A DNA stretch of 64,000 bases, taken from the NCBI GenBank assembly GCA_964030475.1, contig CAXIPT010000014.1:789675-853674 (forward strand). The letters are read 5' to 3'. This document shows positions 33,201-44,169 of the stretch, in pieces. Position 1 is the stretch's first letter. Each line of letters opens with the position of its first letter. Below the pieces are notes generated by a model, which ran no database searches, was not told the DNA's origin, and saw only the letters and a list, made by a program, of their open reading frames with translations. A program made the translations under genes and the position numbers. This stretch comes from Tethya wilhelma. Its lineage: Eukaryota; Porifera; Demospongiae; Tethyida; Tethyidae.

Positions 33201-33610
33201 TTAAGCACCTGTGTAGTGTGAGGTCACAATTACCCCTCGGTTGGATTTTTTATTTTCCAATTTTGACTTAAATTCAGAGAGAACTTCCTCCTTTGCTCTC
33301 TCGCAAGCTTCATTGAGGTCTTTTTGTAGCTCTCTCCCATTAGGGAGTTTAAAGATGGCCTTGGTGGCCTTATCCTTGCAGTCATTGGCTTGGGCCTGCA
33401 GTAGTGGTTCTTGGGTTACTAGGTGGTTGTATAAGTTCCTGGTGGCCTGTAATCCTGCGGTTCTGAAACAGGCCCAGACATTGTCCATAGAGCCTCAGAG
33501 TTATTCGTAGTCATATAGGCTTGACCGTTGGGTTGAGGTAACGTGGGGGTGCTAAATGTTGTAGGGCTCTCTGGAGCTCTCCCTTCTGCTTCTGGGTTTC
33601 CAAACTCTTC
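33201..33610 (-). pseudogene. Unassigned coding-like segment
   Basis: On the minus strand, 33610-33430 reads a Pro/Thr/Asn-rich segment (EAEGRAPESPTTFSTPTLPQ) ending in stops. An overlapping frame with ATG at 33488 runs 95 codons to 33201: a helical, Lys/Glu-rich sequence (ELQKDLNEACERAKEEVLSEF). A TGA lies two codons upstream of that ATG. I recognise no family. Either a short gene or the remains of a spliced one. Confidence 0.3.
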
Positions 33611-34554
33611 TTGATGATATCCTTCAGCAGTCAGTGATGATCTGCCTTTCGGGATTATCTTCGTTGGTCGGTCTTAAGTCTACCTGGAAAAAAATTACAT
33701 GCTGGGGTTTATGCAGAAATCTCTTTGTGCAAGTACAGGTAGTAGTGGAATCCACCCAGCCAACATGCTTCATCAAATGGCTTCTGACAGTGTTATCGAC
33801 AGCTGAGACTCAGGTTCATTGTGACCGTGTCGACGAGCAATAGCCAAAAAAACACGATCAGTCTACCCATACCTGCAGCAATCCCAACACCATTGGTGTG
33901 GCCTCAGGCGATGGCATGTCAGATATTTTGCTCTGTAACTCTGGACAACAAAATTTTAAGCTGGCGTGCAGTGTTGTTTTCTAATTCCAGGGCTTCATTT
34001 TAAAGCCTAACAATATGCATCTGATTTAATTCAATTACACACACTCCTAGACACTCCCTCTGTATATCCAACGTGTACGTGCTTTGTTTATAGTGAGTAG
34101 TGGTTAGTTTACTTTTTTTGACAAGGAATTGTCAATTCACACCATTTTACTTTCAAACAAATGTAATTTCGTGTTTCATAACATGTATGCATATGGGCAA
34201 GTGATACCACATCAATCCATTATTTTGAGCTTCACAACATGTATGATGTCGCTGATGTTATAATTTTAATGTACAACCAGCTGGTCTGCATGAAAATCAT
34301 GGTAGATTTATTTGAGTGTGCAAGTGGATAATCGTTTAAACCCTGACTCCCACATCAGTATCGATCATGAATCTTAATTGATGAGTATTGTTGTAGCTAA
34401 TAGAGATCAGACTTAATGAATGCACGAATCCAACTGCATTGAGATTTAGCAGCCCTAGCTCCATACTGAAACTACATACTTTTCTAAACTGTGAAATGAT
34501 AAACAGAAATGTAATTGGTACTACACTTGCACAAGGTAGTTTCAGTGAATAATC
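33611..34554. other. No intact gene
   Basis: A coding-like patch on the minus strand at about 33860-33990 (LELENNTARQLKILLSRVTEQN, then two stops) is too broken to name. The rest is AT-rich non-coding DNA. Confidence 0.45.
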
Positions 34555-35418
34555 ATGGCTGTAGCTGCTCGTCAGATGAAGGTTGTAGCTGGGGATGATC
34601 ATGCAGTTGCTGTGGAGAGACAAGTGATTGTGGACAAAGAATCTGGTGTAGCAGCTGAGGTAGAAAAAGTTGCTGTGGCTGTTGACCTTGGTGATGGCAA
34701 AATTGGTGTTGTCACACAGGAGACGATTGTGGGAATCCGTACAGCAACTGTAAGCAATATACAAACCTTCCTGTTTGTTTATACTCACAATAATATCTAA
34801 TTTGTACAGAATCAGTTACAGATACAGGCTGCAAACCATGGGCAGGTGAGCATTATTAATACAATTACCTACAATTCTGTTTTGTGTTATGTTGACAGCT
34901 ACATTCAAAAAATCGACAGTACATTTTCTATGAGGCAATCTATCTTAAGCTACACTCTGTTCACCTGTACAAATGAGTCTTGTTCAGAGTTTAAGTGTAT
35001 AGTCCAATGTTCATTAAAGGCCAATTGTTTTGTTGCACACATGCATTCAGACCTCAAATCCAGATCCAGATCCAGGCTGCTGTGATACATCAAATGCATT
35101 ACTGCTGGCTTATGTACTCACGTTGATAAGTTTTTCTCTTTTTATTTTATGGTCACTCATCTTCACCATTACTGCGTGGGTTATGGCGTGTTTTGTAAGT
35201 ATATCTGATCCAAAAAATCTTTTGTTGATTCATGCATGTACATGTCATTATAATACTTTTAGGCAGAACAAAATTATAAAACTGGGAATTTGAAGTGTGC
35301 TAAATCATGCAAGATTTGTTCCTACTGTTGGTCAATAATGGGAATTATTGCAGCATTTGCTGTGCCTGGCATACTGGCTGGAATACTAGTACCGTTGTTT
35401 CAAAGCTTATATATCTGA
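34555..35418 (+). CDS. Two-membrane-span small protein, four exons (dispanin-like)
   Basis: Predicted exons 34555-34749, 34810-34845, 35051-35194 and 35263-35418 (TGA at 35416). All introns are phase 0 with GT-AG ends (ACT|GTAAGC, CAG|GTGAGC, TTT|GTAAGT), giving about 176 residues. The N-terminal 65 residues are soluble (Val/Ala-rich, MAVAARQMKVVAGDDHAVAV). Then come a short Pro/Asp turn (TSNPDPDPGCC), a ~29-residue hydrophobic span (AYVLTLISFSLFILWSLIFT), a Cys-bearing loop (KCAKSCKICSYC) and a second span (IMGIIAAFAVPGILAGILVP). The layout resembles CD225/dispanin proteins, which sit in membranes in a hairpin-like way; the match is structural, not a confident family call. The last two exons are duplicated at 39.1 kb. 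Confidence 0.55.
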
Positions 35419-37454
35419 ATATTAAAGAGAACATAAGCATAATATGTTAATTTCTTACAATATAGCTGATAATGTTGTCCTCAAAATTATATACTGTGAA
35501 GTCATTATTATACCAGCGTGTATTTTTGTAATAAATTGTACTGCATGAATAATGATTGATTGTAAAGTTCTCATGTAATCATATTCATGGCATGGATTAA
35601 TTAATCTAAGTTGTGCTGGATGTGAAGCAGTGGCGGATTTAGGCATGGTTCCATGGGTTCCATGGAACCCCCCTTTCAGCTGAGACCTCGCATTATAATT
35701 AACTGTGCAGATTGGAAAAGGCCAAGCTGGAACCCTCCTTTCAACTTAAAAATACTAAAAGCAACTCAAAATCACACTGAATATTAGTTTTTTGTGAAAA
35801 ATATGGACTTTCTGACTCTCTCTTGCCGTTTATTTCTTCCACTCAGGCTTTTTTGGCAAAATTTTAGCTGCACGAGCGCTAAAGGGGCGGGGCTGTTGCG
35901 ACCGGAAGTGGGCGTGGCTACATAACTTTTTCGCGCACAGATTGATTAGAACCCCCCTATACAATTTCCTAGATCCGCCACTGTGAAGCTATCAGACCTT
36001 ACGCACACACAATTTTATTCGCAGACAGAAAGTTTGTGGTCATGCCTATAGTAAAGCATGAATATCAAATGATATACTAGACTCTGAGTATGCAAAATAC
36101 TTGGACTAAAGTCTACAGAATTGCTCTCTTCTTTAACTATCTAATGGTTTGTCTCATTTCCACAGATAGCACAGAAAGTTATACAGAGTTGTTTCTTCAG
36201 CCCATTTTTTAATGAGATGCAGACACCCCACATTTTGAGCTCAGTTTGCAAATACTTGTAGCTAAAACAGTTCTACACGATCCCTGTGTCTGTTTCACTT
36301 TGTAGATGTCGTTTATCTGAAAAATATACCATACTATATCTATGCCTCTACACCTTATCTCTGACCTCAGCTCAACGACGTCCATACTCGAGTATATATG
36401 CCAAGTGTTGCATGTACTAGTTGAAGTAATTATGGGTGTTTGTAGGCTTCATAGAGCATGTAGTAGAGCATATATGTGAGTATATGAGGCAGATTTCCTG
36501 GGAAAGAAGGAAAGGTGGGGCTGAATTATGTGCATTACTTAAGAAACTTATTTACTCAACAGCACATTCACATGTAGTGCTTTCTATGGTAGCATAATCT
36601 TCCTTCTTTCTAAGTAATAGGTAGGTATGACAAATTCCATTTGTCATCTCATATGACAGAAATACAATGAACCTTAAGGTCGACCAGACTGCCAGTGGAC
36701 AAAACCACGATTCAAAGCCCAACAGGCTCCATGTGATTACTTTCTAGAATAGGCATGAGCAAGGTAAGTATACAAAAGTCTTCGAGAATAAGCATAACGA
36801 ACAAGCCTAAAGTCACTGACAATGTATTCTCAGTACCATTAAGGACTGATCATTTAGGAAATGGGTAAAAATGGTAGGCGATAAGTTCCCTCAGCTGAGG
36901 CCTAACTGCTCATGATGGATCATAAGATAATCTTTACCTGACATGTAGATAAAATTTTAAAACCACAGAATGAATATTCATTTAAAATCAATTTCAAGTT
37001 TCACTCTTCATTTATAAATTATTAATTAGGCAGTTATAAAAGGCTGTTGCTATGGTAACCAATTATCATCTGAAACAGATCACTCTAAACTTAATTTTAA
37101 CTTTAATATCTCTTTGCTAAGGTGAGTTATGCTGTTTATATGATTTCAGCTGGTGTGCATTTTATAGAAAACATTCTGAATCTCCCCATAGCAACGAGAT
37201 ATCTAAAATCTATGCTGTTAAAATTATTGGTATTGATTCAGATGATAATTTTGTTGTCATAGTAACAGTCTATTTAACCACGTAATTAATTTTATAAATA
37301 TGAATTTTAAAGGCGTCAAAAACTTAATTAACTGACTGCAAACACGATTTTATCCTATGTACCCCTGGAATAGCAAATTTGTTTGGAATATTAGATTGAA
37401 TTCAAATAAATATTTTACCTTAGTTAACTATTAGGTATGACCCATGGCTTTAAG
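35095..37454 (+). repeat. Segmental duplication D2, copy 1
   Basis: A 2.36-kb direct repeat of 39106-41499 at an initial offset of 4011 bp. It includes most of exon 3, intron 3 and exon 4 of the two-span gene, a MITE and 3' flanking DNA. The first ~1.2 kb is almost identical by eye; small indels and substitutions increase toward the 3' end. Confidence 0.92.
35629..35982. mobile_element. MITE family E, copy 1
   Basis: A 354-bp element with short inverted ends AGTGGCGGAT..ATCCGCCACT, flanked by GTGAAGC on both sides (35622-35628 and 35983-35989), a 7-bp target duplication. hAT-type elements usually make 8 bp, so assignment is open. The copy at 39640-39993 arose by the D2 duplication, not by a new insertion. 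Confidence 0.78.
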
Positions 37455-37553
37455 GGTAGTCGGACATAGAAACACGCGAAAAGCGCAGGCAGGAAGAATT
37501 ATGTCATAATTGTGTCATTTAACATCACCACAAACCTCAACCGGAAGTATAGA

Positions 37554-37923
37554 ATGATTGCGCATGAAGATTCTGCACGGGATCTTACAACTAGAGAGCT
37601 GACTACTTTTTTGTTGCTTTTTTTACAACACAAAAAGCCCTCATCAAAGGGAAAGAGATCTTCTAAAGAGGCTGACACCAGGTGGCAAGTATTCAAGATG
37701 CCCGGAAGCAACAGAAAAAGTCTAACAGTACTACTATACACATCAATAACCAGTATAATTGGGTAAGTATCAAAATTGAATGGTTTGTAATTCAGAAGTA
37801 TAGAGCTAGTGTAGATATTATAATATATATTCAATGCCAGAAAATAAAGTGTCTATGAACTGGCTGGCTTTCAGGTGGACCATCAAGACAACTCTGATAC
37901 AGCAACAGAGCCGGACGGTATAG
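37554..37923 (+). CDS. Possible two-exon small ORF
   Basis: The frame with ATG at 37554 runs to a good donor (ATTGG|GTAAGT, exon end 37762). An acceptor (CTTTCAG, 37874) allows an in-phase second exon ending TAG near 37923, total about 86 residues. The N-terminus is basic (KKPSSKGKRSSKEAD), and the end is hydrophobic then polar. No family is recognised. It lies in the rearranged cassette between the two D2 copies. Confidence 0.25.
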
Positions 37924-38193
37924 TATATGAGCTGGTTTCAGAACAGATGGATGCTAAGTCCAACTTGAAACTCAATGACGAGGAACTGCGCTGTTGAGGA
38001 GACAAAGTACGGTCCAAAAGACTCCAAACAAGGGTGAATTTCTGCCAATATAAATTGTTGTGTACCACAAGGTAACAAGTACGATGTTGTCACTCATACT
38101 ATAAAATCTATAAAGAAAAGAAAAAAAACAAAAGTTGTGATCAATAAAAAACCAAACAGTATTTTATTTTGCTTACAAGATTGAGCGTATCTC

Positions 38194-38868
38194 ATTGCCA
38201 GAAATGGCCCATACAACGCTGGACATGACACAGACTTCCGGTTTAATGAAACTATGGATTAGATAAATGGAAAATTGTTCATCCCCGCCTACTTTGAGGC
38301 GTGGTTGCTCGTAGGATTTTTGGTGTTCATTTGCAAGCGCGCTTTTTTACATAAAATAAGGGCTTGTGGTGAAAGTTGGGCACCAAGACTGACGAAGAAC
38401 GTTTGCTGAAGAGAAGTGGGCCAGAAAAACGCTTCTACCATGATTTTGGCACATAATCGTTCAAATATACAGAAAAAAAGCATTGGGACATATTAAAGTG
38501 TATAAATGATTTGTACACTACAGCCAACTTACACTTTCTAAACAAACTTGTCCATGGAGCTGAATAATGGCAGGGCAAGCGCACTACTATTCACCGAGTC
38601 CTAGGTGTACAAAAGGATCCACTCATCCTGACTGTATCACGAAATACTTGAAAATGTTCAGAAATATGTGCCTATTCCCTCGGAATCTCAACAAGTTGAT
38701 GTTCCTGGAAGATCACGACCAATAATTGTATTCATTGACAAGTGGTGATATGCTAACTGCTGAAAGGGGAAGAAAAAAGTTAGGTATAGCAATGGATTTA
38801 TCTCAAATAAATTTGTGTTTTGAAATTGGACAGGGTCTGCACGGTCTTGTAGGAAATAATTTTTAGTC
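38194..38868 (-). repeat. Rearranged cassette, copy 1 (X' - inverted Y - P')
   Basis: Compared with 43290-43790, block X (38194-38441) and block P (about 38785-38868) are in reverse orientation. Block Y between them (38442-38618) is in the same orientation as in the other copy. So relative to its neighbours Y is flipped in place. About 165 bp (38619-38784) is extra in this copy. Confidence 0.8.
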
Positions 38869-39105
38869 ACACACACACACACACACTGATATTTGCTCTG
38901 ACCGGCGACCTGTTTTCGGGTCTTGTAGGCAGTTTCACACACACACACTGTTGTTTTTATTTGCTCTGACCGGCGACCTGTTTATGGATCTTGTAGGCAG
39001 AGTTTCATTCACACACTGTTGTTTTTTTTGCTCTGACCGGCGACCTGTTTTCGGGTCTTGTAGGCAGAGTTCACACACACACCCACACACACACACACAC
39101 ACACT
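38869..39105 (-). repeat. Minisatellite A with (CA)n
   Basis: About three units of TTTGCTCTGACCGGCGACCTG..GGGTCTTGTAGGCAG separated by CA runs, ending in a (CA)n tract at 39072-39104. It abuts D2 copy 2 directly. It is the inverse of minisatellite B at 42904-43289. Confidence 0.85.
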
Positions 39106-39429
39106 TGCATTACTGCTGGCTTATGTACTCACGTTGATAAGTTTTTCTCTTTTTATTTTATGGTCACTCATCTTCACCATTACTGCGTGGGTTATGGCGT
39201 GTTTTGTAAGTATATCTGATCCAAAAAATCTTTTGTTGATTCATGCATGTACATGTCATTATAATACTTTTAGGCAGAACAAAATTATAAAACTGGGAAT
39301 TTGAAGTGTGCTAAATCATGCAAGATTTGTTCCTACTGTTGGTCAATAATGGGAATTATTGCAGCATTTGCTGTGCCTGGCATACTGGCTGGAATACTAG
39401 TACCGTTGTTTCAAAGCTTATATATCTGA
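39106..39429 (+). pseudogene. 5'-truncated copy of the two-span gene
   Basis: Carries the two hydrophobic spans, the donor at 39206 and the stop at 39427-39429, identical to the parent at 35.1-35.4 kb as far as I can see. It lacks the N-terminal exons. The near identity implies a recent duplication. Confidence 0.8.
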
Positions 39430-39639
39430 ATATTAAAGAGAACATAAGCATAATATGTTAATTTCTTACAATATAGCTGATAATGTTGTCCTCAAAATTA
39501 TATACTGTGAAGTCATTATTATACCAGCGTGTATTTTTGTAATAAATTGTACTGCATGAATAATGATTGATTGTAAAGTTCTCATGTAATCATATTCATG
39601 GCATGGATTAATTAATCTAAGTTGTGCTGGATGTGAAGC

Positions 39640-39993
39640 AGTGGCGGATTTAGGCATGGTTCCATGGGTTCCATGGAACCCCCCTTTCAGCTGAGACCTC
39701 GCATTATAATTAACTGTGCAGATTGGAAAAGGCCAAGCTGGAACCCTCCTTTCAACTTAAAAATACTAAAAGCAACTCAAAATCACACTGAATATTAGTT
39801 TTTTGTGAAAAATATGGACTTTCTGACTCTCTCTTGCCGTTTATTTCTTCCACTCAGGCTTTTTTGGCAAAATTTTAGCTGCACGAGCGCTAAAGGGGCG
39901 GGGCTGTTGCGACCGGAAGTGGGCGTGGCTACATAACTTTTTCGCGCACAGATTGATTAGAACCCCCCTATACAATTTCCTAGATCCGCCACT
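39640..39993. mobile_element. MITE family E, copy 2 (duplicated in place)
   Basis: Same element and same GTGAAGC flanks as 35622-35989, carried along in D2. Confidence 0.78.
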
Positions 39994-41631
39994 GTGAAGC
40001 TATCAGACCTTACGCACACACAATTTTATTCGCAGACAGAAAGTTTGTGGTCATGCCTATAGTAAAGCATGAATATCAAATGATATACTAGACTCTGAGT
40101 ATGCAAAATACTTGGACTAAAGTCTACAGAATTGCTCTCTTCTTTAACTATCTAATGGTTTGTCTCATTTCCACAGATAGCACAGAAAGTTATACAGAGT
40201 TGTTTCTTCAGCCCATTTTTTAATGAGATGCAGACACCCCACATTTTGAGCTCAGTTTGCAAATACTTGTAGCTAAAACAGTTCTACACGATCCCTGTGT
40301 CTGTTTCACTTTGTAGATGTCGTTTATCTGAAACAACTACTCAGAGTTGAGGAAATTTTCAATGGAATATACCATACTATATCTATGCCTCTACACCTTA
40401 TCTCTGACCTCAGCTCAACGATGTCCATACTCAAGTATATATGCCAAGTGTTGCATGTACTAGTTGAAGTAATTATGGGTGTTTGTAGGCTTCATAGTAG
40501 AGCATATATGTGAGTATATGAGGCAGATTTCCTGGGAAAGAAGGAAAGGTGGGGCTGAATTATGTGCATTACTTAAGAAACTTATTTACTCAACAGCACA
40601 TTCACATGTAGCCCTTTCTATGGTAGCATAATCTTCCTTCTTTCCAAGTAATAGGTAGGTATGACAAATTCCATTTGTCATCTCATATGACAGAAATACA
40701 GACTGCCTGTGGACAAAACCACGATTCAAAGCCCAACAGGCTCCATGGGATTACTTTCTAGAACAGGCATGAGCAAGGTAAGTATACAAAAGTCTTAGAG
40801 AATAAGCAAAACGAACAAGCCTAAAGTCACTGACAATGTATTCTCAGCACCATTAAGGACTGATCAATTAGGAAATGGGTAATGTTTGGTAGGTGATAAG
40901 TTCCCTCAGCTGAGGCCTAACTCTGCTCATGATGGATCATAAGATAATAATTTTAATCTTTACCTGACATGTGGATAAAATTTTAAAACCACAAGATGAA
41001 TATTTATTTAAAATTCAATTTTAAGTTTCACTCTTTATTTATAAAGTATTAATTAGGCAGTTATAAAAGGCTGTTGCTATGGTAACCAATTATCATCTGA
41101 ACCAGATAACTCTCAACTAAATTTTAACTGTGTAGATTTTTAATATCTCTTTGCTAAGGTGAGTTATGCTGTTAATATGATTTCGGCTGGTGTGCATTTT
41201 ATAGAAAACATTCTGTATCTGCCCATAGCAACAAGATATCTAAAATCTATGCTGTTAAAATTATTGGTTTTGACATGTTCCGATTCAGATAATTATTTTG
41301 TTGTCATAGTAACAGTCTACTAAACCACCTAATTAATTTATTAATATGAATTTTAATGGCGTCAAAAACTTAATTAACTGACTGCAAACACGATTATATC
41401 CTAGGTACCCCTGGAATAGCAAATTTGTTTGGAATATTAGATTGAATTCAAATAAAAATTTTACCTTAGTTAACTATTAGGTATGACCCATGGCCTTAAT
41501 AGTGCTGAGTTCATGCATGTGCTTATGTTACACAAAGAAAGGTGGACATTTCTCCAATGAGATATTTTCCACACTACTTTATGGGTACAGACGGTGTCAA
41601 TACTGGAACCTTGCAATTTATTTTAAAGAGA

Positions 41632-41840
41632 TACCGTATAGCAGGAAATTTTCGTGGGGGAAAATTTTTGCAAATTTCGCGGTTTGGCAGCTTTCCGCGA
41701 AAATTTTCCCCCACGAAATTTGTAAGGTATGTGGTCGTCACGTATAGTTGAGACGCAATCCACGAAAATTTTCCCCGGAATTTCTATTCAAGACGAAAAC
41801 GCAAAAATTTTCCCCCACGAAAATTTCCCGCTATACGGTA
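41632..41840. mobile_element. Palindromic MITE, family A2
   Basis: A 209-bp element with outer ends TACCGTATAGC..GCTATACGGTA shared with family A, but an interior made from different words (GAAAATTTTCCCCCACGAAA and inverses). TA at both ends. The same outer code with an unrelated inner word suggests a modular family. Confidence 0.85.
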
Positions 41841-42903
41841 TGCCATCAAGATCAGCTTTGCTAATAAAAATAGCCTCATGAATCCTAAGAAATAAGCAGC
41901 TACACTATTGTAATCATAGGTTATAATTACTTCTTAAAGATTTTTGCTTTTTCATAGAAGTAGGAACAGTGATGTGTCTACAGAGTAGCCACCAACAATG
42001 TTTGATCGTGTTTTTCTCAAATGGAGGCTGAAAAGATGCACCAGGGGTATCTTCCCGGGCACAATTTATTGTCAGTGCTTGCTTTGAAAAAGCAGTATTT
42101 GGGAGAGCTGTGAAGGACAGCCCATTGGACATTTCTCATTTTACTTAGCCAACTTTCGCTTAATTAGAACAGCCATTTTATATAGAGAGTCAATGGGAGA
42201 AAGCTTATGTAGGCTAAATAAAATCGACTTACCTTGAAAAAGGACTGTCCTTAGGAGATGTAAAGAAAGTCTCTTGTCACAAAAAAGTAACCGTTGCTCT
42301 TCTCTGGAATTTTCCCTGAGCCCACCCTTGTGGCTGCTACTTTTCCCATTGACTCCAATACAAAATGGCTGAACTCTTGAACTTTGACTTGGGAATCTGA
42401 CAAATCTGAGGTAAATATTCTAAACCTTGAAACACCATTCCAGAGACCAATGGTCAAAGTTCACTAATACAGCACTGCATGACCTTCAGCTCCACCTCAT
42501 ATTTTTCCTCGAGGCTCTGAAAACACTGAAGAAAGCAGTATCTGCGCATGCGCAAATACGTTTCTGCAAGGCCAAGTGGTGGGGGTCAAAGTGCACGAAT
42601 GCAAATTATTATGCGCTGCAGATATATCTGCGAGCATGTGTAATAAGATACAAAATTTTCCAGTCATGTTTATTTTCATTTCAGATACAACAAGCAAGAA
42701 GAACACAAAAAATAATTCTATCTATACAGTGAAGGTTGTTGAGAACTTGACTGCATGCTTGTGTCTAGTGTCCCACTAGCTCATATTGAAGCAGCATGTC
42801 CATTGGAGTCTTGTGCTCTGTTTCTCTAATAACAATGAACAAAATAAACAAGATATGAAAACATGGAGGTAATGCAATCAGAGCAATTAACAACATCAGT
42901 GTG
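41841..42903. other. Non-coding
   Basis: No supported gene. An NRF1-like palindrome TGCGCATGCGCA is at about 42542-42553. The short frames here lack domains and splice support. Confidence 0.5.
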
Positions 42904-43289
42904 TGAGTGAAACTTGGGTCACCGGTCAGAGCAAATAGAAACAACAGTGTATGTGTGTGTGGGTGTGTGAAACTCTGCCTACAAGACCCAAAAACAGGTC
43001 GCCAGTCAGAGCAAATAGAAACAACAGTGTGTGTGTGTGTGTGAAACTCTGCCTACAAGACCCGAAAACAGGTCGCCGGTCAGAGCAAATAAAAACAACA
43101 ACAGACCCGAAAACAGGTCGCCGGTCAGAGCAAATAAAAACAACAGTGTGTGTGTGTGTGTGAAACTCTGCCTGCAAGACCCGAAAACAGGTCACTGGTC
43201 AGAGCAAATACAAACAACAGTGTGTGTGTGTGAAACTCTGCCTACAAGACCCGAAAACAGGTTGCCGGTCAGAGCAAATATCAGTGTGT
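42904..43289 (+). repeat. Minisatellite B with (GT)n
   Basis: About five to six units of CCTACAAGACCCGAAAACAG..GTCGCCGGTCAGAGCAAATA..AACAACAGTG with GT runs, unit 65-85 bp. Inverse of minisatellite A. All 'ORFs' through it are repeat translations. Confidence 0.88.
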
Positions 43290-43790
43290 GTGTGACTAAA
43301 AATTATTTCCTACAAGACTGTACAGACCCTGTCCAATTTCAAAACACAAATTTATTTGAGATAAATCCATTGCTATACCTGATTTTAGCACATAACCGTT
43401 CAAATATACACAAAAAAAGCATTGGGACATAAATGTATACATGATTTGTACACTACAGCCAACTTACACTTTCTAAACAAACTTGTCCATGGAGCTGAAC
43501 GACGGCAGGGCAAGCGCACTACTATTCACCGAGTCCCAGGTGTACAAAAGGATGGTAGAAGCATTTTTCTGGCCCAAATCTCTTCAGCAAACGTTCTTCA
43601 TCAGTCTTGGCGCCCAACTTTCACCACAAGCCCTAAAAAAGCCCGCTTGCGAATGAACACCAAAAATCCTACGAGCGACCACGCCTCAAAGTAGGCGGGG
43701 TCGAGCAATTTTCCGTTTATCTAATTTGTAGTTTCATTAAACAGGAAATCCGTGTCATATCCAGCGTTGTATGGGCCATTTCTGGCAATG
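43290..43790 (+). repeat. Cassette copy 2 (P - Y - X)
   Basis: P (43290-43380), Y (43381-43553) and X (43554-43790) in one orientation, adjacent without gaps. This is probably the original order. Compare 38194-38868, where Y is inverted. Confidence 0.8.
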
Positions 43791-43879
43791 GGCTTTTCTA
43801 TTTATTCTGATTAGTTTCAAATAAAAAGTAACCTTTATAAAACAGGCCTGACATGCAGGCCTAACATGCAGTTACCAAG

Positions 43880-44169
43880 GAACAAGCGAAGCAGTCAGGA
43901 GGATCCTGAAGGATTACAATATACGTGCAGCTTTCAGATCACCAACACTCAGCCGACTCCTGACCAGAGTGAAAGACCCTGTCGATAGAGAACAGAGAAG
44001 CGGTGTGGTGTATAAGATCAATTGTACCTGCGGAGATTGCTATATAGGAGAGACAGGAAGACCAATGGCTACTAGAATGAAAGAACACTTTGCTGCATGT
44101 AAGTATGGCCGATTTGAGAAATCAGCCGTTGCAGAACACAGCTGGAAGGATGGACATGGGCAGAATTAA
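43880..44169 (+). pseudogene. Penelope-like element fragment with GIY-YIG endonuclease
   Basis: The frame reads RILKDYNIRAAFRSP, a spacer, then SGVVYKINCTCGDCYIGETGRPMATRMKEH..EKSAVAEHSWKDGHG. Paired VVY / YIG, the Arg in TGRPMATR, the Cys pair before YIG and the terminal His-containing helix are the GIY-YIG nuclease features found at the C-terminus of Penelope-like retroelements. The reverse transcriptase is absent, and the reading frame ends after the nuclease as expected. A fragment only; the nuclease itself looks uninterrupted. Confidence 0.75.

Larger units (their letters stand above)
39106..41499 (+). repeat. Segmental duplication D2, copy 2 (with truncated gene copy)
   Basis: Direct copy of 35095-37454. 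It starts inside exon 3 of the two-span gene right after a (CA)n tract, so exons 1, 2 and the start of exon 3 are missing. The remaining exon 3 part (to 39205) and exon 4 (39274-39429) are unchanged in frame. Without a promoter this is a processed-by-rearrangement pseudogene. Confidence 0.9.

Noticed and set aside
34336..34788. 150-codon minus ORF
   Set aside because: Antisense to exon 1 of the two-span gene; no domain.
42926..43432. ORFs in three frames at the minisatellite
   Set aside because: Translations of minisatellite B; the repeat lengths keep the frames open by chance.
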